A stretch of 64,000 nt of DNA from Acinetobacter sp. ASP199 (GCF_022700675.1 NZ_CP062182.1:124001-188000); one strand, 5' to 3'; positions 45,226 to 55,321 are shown, counted from the stretch's first letter. A program made the numbers and translations. The notes: a model not told the origin generated them from the letters alone.

Positions 45226-47187
45226 ATGTCTTCCAGAACCACATCCTGGTATTCCAATGTGAATCCTCGTGTGTTTTTAACAACGGTCATCATCATTGGA
45301 CTATTTCTTTTGATGGTGATCCTGGCACCTAATTCGTTTGAATTGATGACTCAGCAACTGAACCAGTGGGTGACGACTTCCTTTAGCTGGTTCTATGTAC
45401 TGTCCGTGGCAATTTTTCTGATTCTGCTGATTTTTGTTGCATTATCGGACATGGGCAAGATTAAGCTTGGTCCGGACCATAGCACGCCGGATTATAACAA
45501 TGCCTCCTGGTTTGCCATGCTGTTTACTGCCGGTATGGGGATTGGGCTGATGTTCTTCGGTGTTGCTGAACCGGTAATGCACTATGTGAATCCGCCAGCG
45601 GGTGAGCCAGAAACCGTTCAGGCGGCACAGCAGGCCATGCGTGTGACTTTCTTTCACTGGGGACTACATGCCTGGGCGATCTATACCCTGGTCGGATTAT
45701 CTTTGGCTTACTTTGCCTATCGGCATCAGTTGCCTTTGAAAATACGATCTGCACTTTATCCTTTAATTGGTAAGCGAATTTATGGTCCGATCGGGGATGG
45801 CGTCGATACCTTCGCGACGATCGGAACCGTATTTGGTGTCGCCACCACTTTAGGTTTTGGGGTCACACAGATCAATTCTGGTCTGAATTATCTGTTTGGG
45901 ATTGAGCAGAGTACTGGAGTACAAGTCATCCTGATCATTATCGTCAGTGCGCTGGCTTCACTCTCGGTATTTTTTGGCCTGGATAAAGGCATCAAGCGCT
46001 TATCCGAGCTGAATCTGTTTTTGGCTTTGGGGTTATTAGTTTTTGTCTTCCTGGCAGGGCCGACCATTTATCTGTTGCAGACGACGATTCAAAACGTTGG
46101 ACAGTATGTGTCTGGTCTATTCAGTATGACCTTTAATCTGTATGCCTATCAGCCTAGTGGCTGGATTGGCGGATGGACCATCATGTACTGGGCCTGGTGG
46201 ATTTCCTGGTCACCATTTGTCGGGATGTTTATTGCCCGGGTATCGCGAGGCCGAACAGTTCGTGAATTTATTGTCGGTGTTTTACTGATTCCAACCGGTT
46301 TTACCCTGATCTGGATGGGCTTTATGGGCAATGCTGCGCTGTATAGCATTTTGCATGAAGCCAATATTAACCTGATGCAGGCAGTACAGCGTGACTCATC
46401 TGTGGCACTGTTTGAATTTTTGCATGGATTGCCTTTCTCGGCAGCGATGAGTGTAGTAGCTACACTCTTGGTGATGTTATTTTTCGTGACTTCAGCTGAC
46501 TCTGGTGCACTGGTTACCGATTATCTGACGGCTAAATCTGATCAGTCTCCGACCTGGCAGCGTCTGTTCTGGACAGTGATCATGGCTTTACTGGCAATTG
46601 TGCTGTTATACGCAGGTGGCCTGGCTGCACTGCAATCTGCCACCATGCTAAGTGCTTTGCCTTTTACCTTGATCATGTTAGTGATTAGTTGGGGGCTGAT
46701 TAAAGCGCTGCGGCTGGAAGTCACCAAGATGCAGGCTTTACAAGAAGCCCGAATTACACCACGAGCGATTCATAACCCGCGTAGCTGGCAGCAGCGTTTG
46801 GGACTCATCATGCATTATGCTCATAATGAACAGGAGGTGACAGCGTATATCCAGTCGGAAGTGAGACAGGCATTTTTAAGCATTCAGAAAGAGTTTCAAC
46901 GCCGTCACCATACCGTAGTTATTGATGAAATAGGGCAGGGGTTATGCTTGCGAGTAGACCATCAGGATGAAGCAAATTTCGTTTATGCAGTGGTTGCGCG
47001 TCAGGTATTACCACCAAGTTTTATGCCATCTGAGGATGAAGGTGCAGGACAATACTTTCAGGCTGAAGTCTTCCTCAATGAAGGTGGGCAAAACTATGAT
47101 GTGATGGAATGGACCCGAGAAGATCTGTTGCAGGATATTCTGGATCAATATGAGCGGCATTTGCACTTCTTGAGCAGGGTGCGCTAA
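45226..47187 (+). CDS. BCCT family betaine/choline/carnitine transporter (BetT-like)
   Basis: Inner-membrane transporter for quaternary ammonium osmolytes or choline. From ATG 45226 (GGAG at 45217-45220) it has 653 residues and 12 predicted helices. BCCT marks are GMGIGLMFFGVAEPVMHYV, the substrate-binding Trp-rich stretch MYWAWWISWSPFVGMFIARV, and VLLIPTGFTLIWMGFMGN. A cytoplasmic tail of about 140 residues follows the last helix, as in E. coli BetT, where the tail is involved in osmotic activation. No bet genes are nearby, so the substrate is not settled. Confidence 0.92.
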   Translation: MSSRTTSWYSNVNPRVFLTTVIIIGLFLLMVILAPNSFELMTQQLNQWVTTSFSWFYVLSVAIFLILLIFVALSDMGKIKLGPDHSTPDYNNASWFAMLFTAGMGIGLMFFGVAEPVMHYVNPPAGEPETVQAAQQAMRVTFFHWGLHAWAIYTLVGLSLAYFAYRHQLPLKIRSALYPLIGKRIYGPIGDGVDTFATIGTVFGVATTLGFGVTQINSGLNYLFGIEQSTGVQVILIIIVSALASLSVFFGLDKGIKRLSELNLFLALGLLVFVFLAGPTIYLLQTTIQNVGQYVSGLFSMTFNLYAYQPSGWIGGWTIMYWAWWISWSPFVGMFIARVSRGRTVREFIVGVLLIPTGFTLIWMGFMGNAALYSILHEANINLMQAVQRDSSVALFEFLHGLPFSAAMSVVATLLVMLFFVTSADSGALVTDYLTAKSDQSPTWQRLFWTVIMALLAIVLLYAGGLAALQSATMLSALPFTLIMLVISWGLIKALRLEVTKMQALQEARITPRAIHNPRSWQQRLGLIMHYAHNEQEVTAYIQSEVRQAFLSIQKEFQRRHHTVVIDEIGQGLCLRVDHQDEANFVYAVVARQVLPPSFMPSEDEGAGQYFQAEVFLNEGGQNYDVMEWTREDLLQDILDQYERHLHFLSRVR

Positions 47188-47210
47188 GTAGTTGCACTTG
47201 ATTAACCGAA

Positions 47211-47242
47211 TAAAAAAGGATGCATATTGTGTCCTTTTTTAT
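47211..47242 (+). terminator. Intrinsic terminator after the BCCT gene
   Basis: AAAAAAGGA (47212-47220) with TCCTTTTTT (47232-47240). The 344-bp gap to the next gene otherwise shows only AT-rich DNA with no supported feature. Confidence 0.82.
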
Positions 47243-47531
47243 TTAGATTATCGTGGAATATAATCATGATCTGATCAATTAAATTTTTTTATAAATAATG
47301 AAAATTTCATCCATCTTTTAATAAAATTATGGGTTGTTAGCGACTATAAAGGATGAAGTAAAAATCTAGATTAATAACTAAAAATTAAGCGTGATTTAAC
47401 AGTTTATATTTTTAAATAAATACATCATTTTGATACAAAGCACTGCTCTGCATATGACATGATTACATGTTAAGTTTGAGCAGATCACAATAAAACTGCA
47501 GATGTGTAGTGTCATGAAAAAGAAGAATTAG

Positions 47532-48239
47532 ATGAAGCAAGCTTTGTTACTGTGCTGGACAACCTTTAAGCGCCTGCCTTCTGCATGGCTGCTTTGTCTG
47601 CAATTTATCATTCTGATTCTGTCGGTACTGAGCTATGAATATGCACCTTATCGCGCCGCAACTTGGGTACTGGGCGTATTGGTTTTACTGGTGATCGCCC
47701 GGGTCATTCGTCAAACCCCCGTATTTACCCTACTGGGATTAAGTTTCGTTATCGGCGCGCTATTTTTTTCATCACTGGTTTTGTTAGAGGTGAAACAAGT
47801 CTGGGTATTAATTACCGCTCATGCCTTTGAAGCATGCGCTTATTTCAGTGCATCTTATGGTCTACTGCGCTATATGTTTCATGACCGTTACCTGACCAAA
47901 GATGAATTATTTGCGGCAGGGGCTGCCTTTACTTTGATGGCATGGGGGTTCGCTTTTCTTTATAGTATCTGTCAGTTATTAGTTCCCTATAGTTTCGCTG
48001 ATCCCGATCTTCAGGCTTATCAGCCCTGGCTAGATTTATTGTTCTTGAGTTTTAGCGTGCAATCCGCCACAGGATTAGCGGATACCATACCTGTCAGTCC
48101 ATTTGCCAGAATGCTTGCCATGATCCAGATGTTCTTTGGCGTCATGTATCTGGCGCTGATCGTCTCTCGACTGGTGGGATTACAATATATTTCTCATTTA
48201 CCCCGTGAAAAATCAGATCAAGAAAAAAAGGACGCTTAA
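47532..48239 (+). CDS. K+-channel-like membrane protein with a degenerate selectivity filter
   Basis: A 235-residue protein with about six membrane helices. The last two flank a pore-loop region (about 176-200) of the two-helix ion-channel pattern: LLFLSFSVQSATGLADTIPV, then SPFARMLAMIQMFFGVMYLA and LIVSRLVG. In K+ channels the filter is T-x-x-T-x-G-Y-G-D; here it reads S-A-T-G-L-A-D, so both Gly-Tyr-Gly positions are altered. Selectivity for K+ is therefore doubtful; it may be a diverged channel or a sensor. Terminator hairpin overlaps the stop codon. Real gene by length, helices and context. Confidence 0.75.
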   Translation: MKQALLLCWTTFKRLPSAWLLCLQFIILILSVLSYEYAPYRAATWVLGVLVLLVIARVIRQTPVFTLLGLSFVIGALFFSSLVLLEVKQVWVLITAHAFEACAYFSASYGLLRYMFHDRYLTKDELFAAGAAFTLMAWGFAFLYSICQLLVPYSFADPDLQAYQPWLDLLFLSFSVQSATGLADTIPVSPFARMLAMIQMFFGVMYLALIVSRLVGLQYISHLPREKSDQEKKDA

Positions 48240-48250
48240 AGCGTCCTTTT
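48226..48250. terminator. Bidirectional terminator overlapping a stop codon
   Basis: AAAAGGACGC (48226-48235) with GCGTCCTTTT (48241-48250), loop TTAAA. The TAA stop of the channel-like gene is in the loop, and the convergent porin 3 gene can use the same hairpin. Confidence 0.88.
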
Positions 48251-48274
48251 CTGTATTCAGAATCTAATCAAAAA

Positions 48275-49174
48275 TTAGAAACGGAATTTAGCATTCAAGC
48301 CAACAGTTTGAGTGTCATAAGCAACTTCAGTCGCTTCAGAACTTTCAAAGTTAGCATTAACGTAGCTTGCACCTACAGATACTGCTGGAGTAACGAAGTA
48401 GTTTACGTTCGCACCTAAAGCTTTGTCTGGAGAACCAGCATAGCTAGATTCCATGTAAGAAACGCCAACGCTTAGTTTAGGGTTTAGGTAAAGCGTTGTA
48501 CCTAGGTTATAAGCAGTATCTTCACCGTAAACTAAACCAGACTCAAAACCGATAGACATATTCGTACCATCGATCGCACCTACGTATTTAGTACGTGCAG
48601 TGATTGCATCTTGGTCTTCAGCAATCGTTGCTGATTCAAGGGCAGCTTTAGCAACGCCATTAGAAACGATGTTGAAAGCATCAAAAGAAGTTTGGTCAGC
48701 AACACTTGTATAACCTACAGCAACCAAGAAGTTAGGCGCAACTAAAGCACCAAGTTCTAATGCATAACGATCACCTTGATCATCAGTTGCGTTAGCAGTC
48801 TTGCTATCAGTAATTGTATGGCTGTAAGAAGCGCTAGCATATGCTGGAACTAGTGTAGTTGGAATGTATGCTTCGCCTTTCACGCCGTAAGTATGATTTA
48901 CAGTACGTGAACGTTCAGCTTCTTCTTGACCATTTTCGCCATAGCTATAAGCAGCAGAAACGTTAGATGCTTGATTTAAGAAAGCAGCTTCAGCTAAAGG
49001 ACCTTTAGAAGCGTCAACATCTTTGAAGTAGTAAGTACCTTGAACAGCACCAGCAAAGTCTTTGTCATTGGCAGTGTTGTCAATGTGTTCTGCTTGACCT
49101 TGAACTTCGAATTGGTACGCTTGAGCACCGGTCATCGCTAATAATAAAGCAGTGGCTAAACCTAGTTTTTTCAT
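48275..49174 (-). CDS. Putative outer-membrane porin, paralogue 3
   Basis: A 299-residue secreted beta-barrel with signal peptide MKKLGLATALLLAMTGAQA and terminal FRF. It shares GPLAEAAFLNQASNVSAAY with the two porins at 20-22 kb, and also the YQ-x-E mature start and the KYVGAIDG strand region. It is longer, with inserted loops in the middle (SRTVNHTYGV; TSFDAFNIVSNGVAKAALES). The gene stands alone 26 kb from its paralogues, yet uses the same promoter design. Substrate unknown. Confidence 0.82.
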   Translation of the reverse strand: MKKLGLATALLLAMTGAQAYQFEVQGQAEHIDNTANDKDFAGAVQGTYYFKDVDASKGPLAEAAFLNQASNVSAAYSYGENGQEEAERSRTVNHTYGVKGEAYIPTTLVPAYASASYSHTITDSKTANATDDQGDRYALELGALVAPNFLVAVGYTSVADQTSFDAFNIVSNGVAKAALESATIAEDQDAITARTKYVGAIDGTNMSIGFESGLVYGEDTAYNLGTTLYLNPKLSVGVSYMESSYAGSPDKALGANVNYFVTPAVSVGASYVNANFESSEATEVAYDTQTVGLNAKFRF

Positions 49175-49214
49175 GATAATTACCGTTTTTCAAAAAAGGG
49201 GTAAAACAGTGCTG

Positions 49215-49242
49215 ATTGTATTGTAACAATTTATTAAGTCAA
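49215..49242 (-). promoter_or_regulatory. Promoter of porin 3
   Basis: Minus strand TTGACT, 16-bp spacer, TACAATCAGC. Same spacing and same -10 extension as the porin 1 promoter. Confidence 0.75.
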
Positions 49243-49722
49243 TAAACCTTTTAAAATCATATAAATATGTATTTTATAATTGTTGTATTTTTGTAAATAT
49301 TGTGAATTTATTATTCGATTGCTTAATTTTAAAAAAATACTGCTAGAACAAATAATTAACTAAAGAGGAATAAGTAATATAAAGCACGTGAAAATTCATA
49401 TTTATAATAGATGGACTATAGTTTAATTGAATGGATATGGATAAAAAAATAGAAAAAAACAATTTAACAGGGAATTATAGTTATAAATTTCTAGAGTTAC
49501 TTGAGAACCTATTTAATTGATTGGATAAGTTTCTTTTAACTCGGCAAATGTATGTTTTATGTAAATTAAATCTCATTTTGAATAAAAAATAAACAAAAAT
49601 AAAATCCAACCAATTTAATAGGCTTTACATTTTATGTGAAAGTTACGATAATTAATTATCGAGTCAGATGATGTATTTATATTCTTTATTTGACCTGATT
49701 CTCCGCGAATTTTATGTTTTAT

Positions 49723-49757
49723 CGGCCCAGCTTTCCCCAAGGTTGGGCTTTTTTTAT
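49723..49757 (+). terminator. Orphan intrinsic terminator
   Basis: GCCCAGCTT pairs with AAGGTTGGGC (one bulge, loop TCCCC), followed by seven T residues. No open reading frame ends here on the plus strand, so it may end an untranslated small RNA beginning in the region 49550-49690. Confidence 0.6.
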
Positions 49758-49845
49758 CCAGAATTTAGGCTGGCAGCAATGAAAGGGCACGAGATCATCA
49801 ATAAGGATAAATATCAAACCAAGCAAACTATATTTAAGAAATAAA

Positions 49846-49862
49846 AGCACTATAATGGTGCA
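49846..49862. promoter_or_regulatory. NtrC-like box 1
   Basis: AGCACT-ATAAT-GGTGCA fits the NtrC consensus TGCACY-N5-GGTGCA with one mismatch. It overlaps a TATAAT hexamer (49851-49856), so it could control a sigma-70 promoter. Confidence 0.4.
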
Positions 49863-49940
49863 TTATATTAAATGGGATATTATATGAAAACTGAAATAGA
49901 TAAAAAAACCCCAATTTTCAATGAAAACTGGGGTTTTTTA
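49863..49940 (+). ncRNA. Candidate small RNA ending in a strong terminator
   Basis: Starts just after the TATAAT at 49851-49856 and ends at a long hairpin whose arms, with one wobble, are AAAAAACCCCAATTTTC (49903-49919) and its partner ending at 49939. A 24-codon frame (49884-49958) runs through the hairpin and is unlikely to be translated. No -35 is clear, so this is tentative. Confidence 0.3.
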
Positions 49941-50009
49941 GCCAAAATTTGCGGGTAAATCAAAATATCTGCTGAGGAAAAATTTAATTCGCCCTAATGC
50001 GGTGCATTA

Positions 50010-50026
50010 TGCACTTAATTGTTGCA
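50010..50026. promoter_or_regulatory. NtrC-like box 2
   Basis: TGCACT-TAATT-GTTGCA matches 11 of 12 fixed positions of TGCACY-N5-GGTGCA. It overlaps a GGTGCATTATGCACT mirror element. No sigma-54 promoter is seen close downstream. Confidence 0.35.
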
Positions 50027-50290
50027 TGTGTAAACAGTAAACAATACAAATTTAAAATTTTCTTGAAATTATTTTTTACAATCACTGGACATTTACTGAA
50101 CTGAGGAATTTTTTCGTTCTTTTAAATAGAAAAGGCAATAACTCATCTGTATCTAATCCTTGAATTCAGTAAAAATATATAAAATCCTTAATTATTAGGA
50201 TCTTTTCTCTTTCTGAAGGAATGAATTTTTGTATAATAATTAAGATAAATCAAATACTTTACTATTAGCCTGAGGGCGTATGCTAAGACA

Positions 50291-51994
50291 ATGAATACTC
50301 TGCGCTCTGAACAAATCAGTAAACATCTTTATTGGGCAATGTCTGTCATTATTCTATGTTTGCTGTTCATTTGTATTCCTCTCATTGTTAATAGCACCCA
50401 AAGTTACCTTAAAGCAGTGCGTAATTCTGATGAATTACATGCCTTGCAAGAAGTCGCAATTCTGGCCAATAAGATTTCCAAGGAACGGGCACCTGCCAAT
50501 AAAGTCCTTTCCAGTACTCCGGAAGAGATCCAACAACGACAATCTGAACTCGAAATTTATCGTAAAGAAGTCGACCAGCAGTTCGAGCATACGGCAAAAG
50601 TATTACAACAAGTGGGTTTCCCACATTTAAGTCAACGTTTGGAAAGTACGGTTCGACCAAGTCTGGAGCAGGGACGTTTACAGATCGATAGTTATGCAAA
50701 AATTCCTTGGGAACAGCGTAATGCTCAAGCACTTGATCAGGCTATTGATGCGATGTTTAAGGCTTGGGATAGTTGTCGTACGATTCTAAAAGGCGTAGTC
50801 ATTGCTTCTAATACCACCTCTACATCACAAAATAATTTTATTTCTCAAATTTTATTTTTATCTGACTTGAGGGATCAGGCAGGACGGGCCGCTTCTACAA
50901 TCATGGCTTATGTGACTTTCGAACAACCGCTTCCTGCAGCAAACCTGACCCGTGCCATACAAGTCCAATATCAGATCCATTATCTTTGGGATTTAATCGG
51001 CACATTGCAGCCAGAACAGGACAAGACTGAAGAATTCAAGCAATTGCATAATGCGGTCGATACTGTCTTTATTCAAAAGGGCTTACCGATCGTTTCAAGT
51101 CTGATGGAAGAGAGCGTTCAGCAGGTTCCTTATCATTTGACCGGAACAGAACTGACCAATGCGATGGTAGATAAATTTGTTACTGTCGTTGACCTGCAAA
51201 GCTATTTGCTTGATTACAGCAATCAGGTTACAGAGCGGGAAAAATCTTCTCACTTGCAGCAATTGCTCTGGACAATTTTACTTTCGTTGGTGTCGTTAGG
51301 GGCTGCGATTGCGACGATGATTTTTGCACGTAAAAGTGTGTTTCAGCCGCTGATCGAAGCGCGTCAAATTCTGTTTACGCTTTCGGATAATAGTAATACT
51401 CAACCTTTATCATCCAATACTCATTCCAAATCTGAATCCTTATTTACAGCCATTCAAAAGTTGCAACAGATGTTACAGCAACGTGATGCTTTAGAATTCA
51501 GGCTGAAGAATATTGCTCATTCCGATCCTTTAACCGGATTGGCAAATCGGTTCGCCTTGGAGGAATACACCCGTTTTCTGGAGTCACATCCTTCACAGTT
51601 TAGTCAGACGTGTCTGATGATTATTGATATTGATCACTTTAAGCAGGTTAATGATCAGTATGGACACATTATCGGAGATAAAGTCATTCAGTTCGTGGCA
51701 CAATGCCTGAAGGACAATGTCCGTACGTCTGATTTACTGGTGCGTTATGGTGGGGATGAGTTTCTGGTTCTGATTGAAAATATTGATCTCGACAATGCCC
51801 GTAAGATTGCCGATAAGATTCGAAGCGAAGTAGATGACGCTTATATTTTAAGTGAAGCTGGCGACCAAATTCAGGTCTCGGTCAGTGTGGGGGTGGCGAT
51901 AGGCGCGCAGTCCTGGATCAGCCTGTTTACCAAAGCGGATAAGGCTTTGTTTATGGCTAAAGGGCTAGGGCGTAATGCAGTGGCGGATGTCTAA
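50291..51994 (+). CDS. Membrane-bound diguanylate cyclase (GGDEF)
   Basis: Makes cyclic di-GMP from two GTP. The 567-residue protein has a membrane helix near the N-terminus (about 15-38), a large periplasmic sensor region (about 40-320), and a second helix (about 325-345). A short linker and coiled stretch precede the C-terminal GGDEF domain. The domain is complete: DPLTGLANRF, IIDIDHFKQVNDQYGHIIGD, and RYGGDEF. An inhibitory RxxD site (RTSD) lies five residues before GGDEF. No EAL domain. The sensed signal is unknown. It stands alone after the long intergenic region. Confidence 0.93.
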   Translation: MNTLRSEQISKHLYWAMSVIILCLLFICIPLIVNSTQSYLKAVRNSDELHALQEVAILANKISKERAPANKVLSSTPEEIQQRQSELEIYRKEVDQQFEHTAKVLQQVGFPHLSQRLESTVRPSLEQGRLQIDSYAKIPWEQRNAQALDQAIDAMFKAWDSCRTILKGVVIASNTTSTSQNNFISQILFLSDLRDQAGRAASTIMAYVTFEQPLPAANLTRAIQVQYQIHYLWDLIGTLQPEQDKTEEFKQLHNAVDTVFIQKGLPIVSSLMEESVQQVPYHLTGTELTNAMVDKFVTVVDLQSYLLDYSNQVTEREKSSHLQQLLWTILLSLVSLGAAIATMIFARKSVFQPLIEARQILFTLSDNSNTQPLSSNTHSKSESLFTAIQKLQQMLQQRDALEFRLKNIAHSDPLTGLANRFALEEYTRFLESHPSQFSQTCLMIIDIDHFKQVNDQYGHIIGDKVIQFVAQCLKDNVRTSDLLVRYGGDEFLVLIENIDLDNARKIADKIRSEVDDAYILSEAGDQIQVSVSVGVAIGAQSWISLFTKADKALFMAKGLGRNAVADV

Positions 51995-52049
51995 TCCATA
52001 TAATCTTCTTTTAGTATCTTTAGATTTCGTATATCCATATTTTTCAAAC

Positions 52050-52078
52050 AAAAAACGGTGAATGAATCACCGTTTTAG
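52050..52078. terminator. Terminator after the GGDEF gene
   Basis: AAAACGGTGA (52052-52061) with TCACCGTTTT (52067-52076), 5-nt loop. Confidence 0.85.
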
Positions 52079-52097
52079 CACAGAATTAAATTCTTTA

Positions 52098-52147
52098 GAA
52101 TCCACCCTAACCCTCCTTTACGAAAGAAGGAGAGAGGGGGAGGATTC
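52098..52147. repeat. 50-bp imperfect inverted repeat abutting the uvrA stop
   Basis: Outer arms GAATCC and GGATTC, inner C-rich CCCTCCTTT against AAAGAAGGAG...GGGGG. The right arm touches the uvrA stop codon. It looks like a dispersed intergenic repeat that may act as the uvrA transcription end. Confidence 0.6.
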
Positions 52148-54979
52148 TTATTTCAACAACGGCTTTAAGAACCGTGCCGTATGTGAAGTCTTACTCTTTG
52201 CCACTTGTTCAGGTGTCCCTTCCGCGATAATCATACCGCCACCTGAACCACCTTCAGGACCTAAGTCCACGATCCAGTCAGCAGTTTTAATCACGTCCAG
52301 GTTATGCTCAATCACCACAATGGTATTGCCCTTGTCACGAAGCTGATGCAGGATATCCAGCAACTTGGCAATATCATGGAAGTGCAGACCAGTCGTCGGC
52401 TCATCCAGAACATAGAGCGTTTTACCCGTATCACGTTTTGCTAGCTCGCGTGCCAGTTTGACCCGCTGTGCTTCACCACCAGAAAGTGTGGTTGCAGATT
52501 GACCCAAACGGATATAACCCAAACCGACTTGGTTTAAAGTTTCCAAACGACGGTGAATGACAGGAATGGCATCAAAGAAATGCATCGCATCTTCAACGGT
52601 CATTTCCAGTACATCAGAAATGTTCTTGCCTTTGTAATTTACTTCCAGCGTTTCACGGTTATAACGCTTACCATGACAGGCATCACAAGGCACATACATA
52701 TCCGGTAAGAAATGCATCGCCACTTTAATCATGCCGTCGCCTTCACAAGCTTCACAGCGACCGCCTTTCACGTTAAACGAGAAACGACCCGCAGTATAAC
52801 CACGTGCTTTCGCTTCAGGGGTTTGGGCAAACAATTCACGAATTGGTGTGAATAAACCTGTATAGGTTGCAGGGTTCGAACGTGGGGTACGACCAATCGG
52901 GCTTTGGTCAATGTCTACGACTTTATCAAGGAACTGCAAACCATCAATCGAATCAAACTTTTCAGCCGTTAAGGTCGTTGCACCATTCAACTGCGTTGCA
53001 GCAAGCGGCAATAACGTACGGTTAATCAACGTCGATTTACCTGAACCCGATACACCCGTAACGCAAGTCATCACACCTAAAGGAATAGTCAAATCGACAT
53101 TCTTGAGGTTATGACCACAAGCACCCATCAGCTTAATTTGCTCATCAGGTTTTGGTGGTTGAACACGAGTTTTCGGTACTTCAATTTTGAGCTTGCCTGA
53201 AAGGTAACGACCCGTCAGCGAGTTTTCATTGGCAGCCAATTCATCGTATGTACCTTCGGCAATGACATGACCACCATGCACACCTGCCCCCGGACCAATA
53301 TCAATAATATGATCGGCTGCACGAATCGCATCTTCATCATGCTCAACGACTAAAACCGTGTTGCCAAGATCACGTAAACGCACCAAAGTCTCAAGCAAAC
53401 GGTCATTATCACGTTGATGCAGACCGATTGAAGGTTCATCGAGAACGTACATGACGCCCATTAAGCCCGCACCAATTTGCGATGCCAAACGAATACGCTG
53501 TGCTTCACCACCTGATAGTGTTTCGGCAGAACGAGATAAACTTAAATAGTTCAAACCGACTGAAACGAGGAAGTGCAAACGCTCACGGATTTCTTTAAAA
53601 ATCTTATCGGCAATTTCACCTTTGGCACCTTCAAGATTCAGGTCTTGATAGTAGCTTTCAGCATCGCCAATCGACATTTTGGTAATTTCAGCAATGGTCT
53701 TGTCTTTAACACGTACATGACGTGAAATTTCATTCAGACGCGAACCACCACATGCATCACATGCTGCATTCGATAAATACTGTGCTAAATCATCACGTAC
53801 ATAGTTACTTTCAGTTTCACGGTAACGACGTTCTAAATGCGGCAAAATCCCTTCAAAAGCTTGCACTCGATTATGACGGCGACCACGTTCATCGACATAG
53901 CTCAGGTCAATTTTTTCCTTGCCTGTGCCATAAAGGAATTTCTTTTTGGTATCCGCATCGAGTTCATTCCACGGTGTATCCAATGAAAAACCAAAATGCG
54001 CTGCGACTTTTTCAATCATGCTGTAATAGTAAGGACGCTGACGATCCCAACCACGAATTGCCCCTTGGCTAATCGACACATCAGGACTCGGAATCAGTTT
54101 TTCCGCACTAAAATGGCTGCGTGTCCCTAAACCATCACAGGTTGGGCAAGCACCAAAAGGATTGTTGAATGAGAATAAACGCGGCTCAAGTTCCGCCACA
54201 GCACGATCACATTCAGGGCAAGAGTGTTTAGCTGAAAATACACGGTCAGACTGTTCGCCTTTCATCCACGAGAGAATGGCAATATCACCACCTAAACGCA
54301 AAGCAGTTTCAAAACTTTCCGCAATACGGTTGCCGAGGTCATCACGCACTTTAAAACGGTCAACGACCACTTCAATGGTATGTTTTTTCTTTTTATCCAG
54401 TTCAGGAATCGGGTCAATGTCCATGACTTCGCCATCGACACGGGCACGAACAAAACCTTGGCTTTGTAGTTGCTCAAATAAATTTGAATATTCGCCTTTA
54501 CGCTCACGCACCACAGGGGCAAGCAGCATAAGGGCAGTGCCTTCTTCTAAAGCTTTAACCGCATCGACCATTTCAGAGACGGTTTGAGCCACCATCGGTA
54601 GGTCATGTTCAGGACAATACGGCGTACCAACACGGGCATACAGCAAACGTAAATAGTCGTAAATTTCGGTAATCGTACCTACGGTTGAACGAGGGTTATG
54701 ACTGGTCGACTTCTGCTCAATGGCAATCGCTGGGCTTAAGCCTTCAATCGAGTCGACTTCAGGTTTTTCCATTTGCGATAAGAACTGACGTGCGTAGGCA
54801 GACAGTGACTCCACATAGCGACGTTGACCTTCGGCATATAAGGTGTCAAATGCAAGGGATGATTTACCTGAACCCGAAAGCCCCGTAATCACCACAAACT
54901 TGTCGCGGGGAATATCAAGGTTCACATTCTTTAAATTATGGGTACGTGCACCTCGAATACGGATGTGACTTTGGCTCAT
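52148..54979 (-). CDS. uvrA: Excinuclease ABC subunit A
   Basis: ATPase that recognises DNA damage and loads UvrB in nucleotide excision repair. The 943-residue protein has two ABC modules. Walker A motifs are [16 protein letters not shown] near residue 32 and [16 protein letters not shown] near 640. ABC signatures are [16 protein letters not shown] and [16 protein letters not shown]. Zinc-binding cysteines appear in CPECDRAV...CPTCDG and CEACEGDG...CDACHG. Full length. Upstream DNA shows no SOS box, consistent with Acinetobacter lacking a classical LexA (family knowledge). Confidence 0.98.
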   Translation of the reverse strand: MSQSHIRIRGARTHNLKNVNLDIPRDKFVVITGLSGSGKSSLAFDTLYAEGQRRYVESLSAYARQFLSQMEKPEVDSIEGLSPAIAIEQKSTSHNPRSTVGTITEIYDYLRLLYARVGTPYCPEHDLPMVAQTVSEMVDAVKALEEGTALMLLAPVVRERKGEYSNLFEQLQSQGFVRARVDGEVMDIDPIPELDKKKKHTIEVVVDRFKVRDDLGNRIAESFETALRLGGDIAILSWMKGEQSDRVFSAKHSCPECDRAVAELEPRLFSFNNPFGACPTCDGLGTRSHFSAEKLIPSPDVSISQGAIRGWDRQRPYYYSMIEKVAAHFGFSLDTPWNELDADTKKKFLYGTGKEKIDLSYVDERGRRHNRVQAFEGILPHLERRYRETESNYVRDDLAQYLSNAACDACGGSRLNEISRHVRVKDKTIAEITKMSIGDAESYYQDLNLEGAKGEIADKIFKEIRERLHFLVSVGLNYLSLSRSAETLSGGEAQRIRLASQIGAGLMGVMYVLDEPSIGLHQRDNDRLLETLVRLRDLGNTVLVVEHDEDAIRAADHIIDIGPGAGVHGGHVIAEGTYDELAANENSLTGRYLSGKLKIEVPKTRVQPPKPDEQIKLMGACGHNLKNVDLTIPLGVMTCVTGVSGSGKSTLINRTLLPLAATQLNGATTLTAEKFDSIDGLQFLDKVVDIDQSPIGRTPRSNPATYTGLFTPIRELFAQTPEAKARGYTAGRFSFNVKGGRCEACEGDGMIKVAMHFLPDMYVPCDACHGKRYNRETLEVNYKGKNISDVLEMTVEDAMHFFDAIPVIHRRLETLNQVGLGYIRLGQSATTLSGGEAQRVKLARELAKRDTGKTLYVLDEPTTGLHFHDIAKLLDILHQLRDKGNTIVVIEHNLDVIKTADWIVDLGPEGGSGGGMIIAEGTPEQVAKSKTSHTARFLKPLLK

Positions 54980-55321
54980 GCAATGATCCTAGAAATTTCA
55001 TTTGAATAGAGTGTGTATATGATAGCGCATGAAAAATGTTCAAGTGCAAATAAAAGTATTTTAAACGTCAAGTTATGTCGGTGATTAGTCAAATGATCAG
55101 TACAAAAGCAATGAGTTAAAAACGTATGAGGTATTTTCCCCGATTGAAATCCTGACCAACCTTTTAATCAAGACGTTTGATGATGGCTTTGACCTCTACA
55201 AAAGACTCAGTGCATGGCATTGCAGGATATCGATCAAGATAAAAAATTATTGTGCATGATTTAGAATTTTGTAGAAAAAATAAAAAAGCCCTGTATTGAA
55301 CAGGGCTAAATTCAGCTGATA
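54980..55321. other. Intergenic region uvrA/tenA
   Basis: 342 bp between two minus-strand genes. It contains the tenA terminator and must hold the uvrA promoter. I see no other gene, repeat or RNA. Confidence 0.5.
55272..55308 (-). terminator. Intrinsic terminator after tenA
   Basis: On the minus strand AGCCCTG pairs with CAGGGCT around a 7-nt loop, followed by TTTTTTA and more T residues. Confidence 0.88.

Larger units (their letters stand above)
49175..50290. other. Long AT-rich intergenic region
   Basis: A 1.1-kb stretch without a supported protein gene, unusually long for this window. It holds the porin 3 promoter, an orphan terminator (49723-49757), a possible small RNA with its own terminator (49863-49940), and two NtrC-like boxes (49846-49862 and 50010-50026). 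The DNA from 49250 to 49650 shows nothing that I can support. Confidence 0.6.

Noticed and set aside
49884..49958. 24-codon frame MKTEIDKKTPIF... in the long intergenic region
   Set aside because: It reads straight through a strong terminator hairpin, so translation is unlikely.
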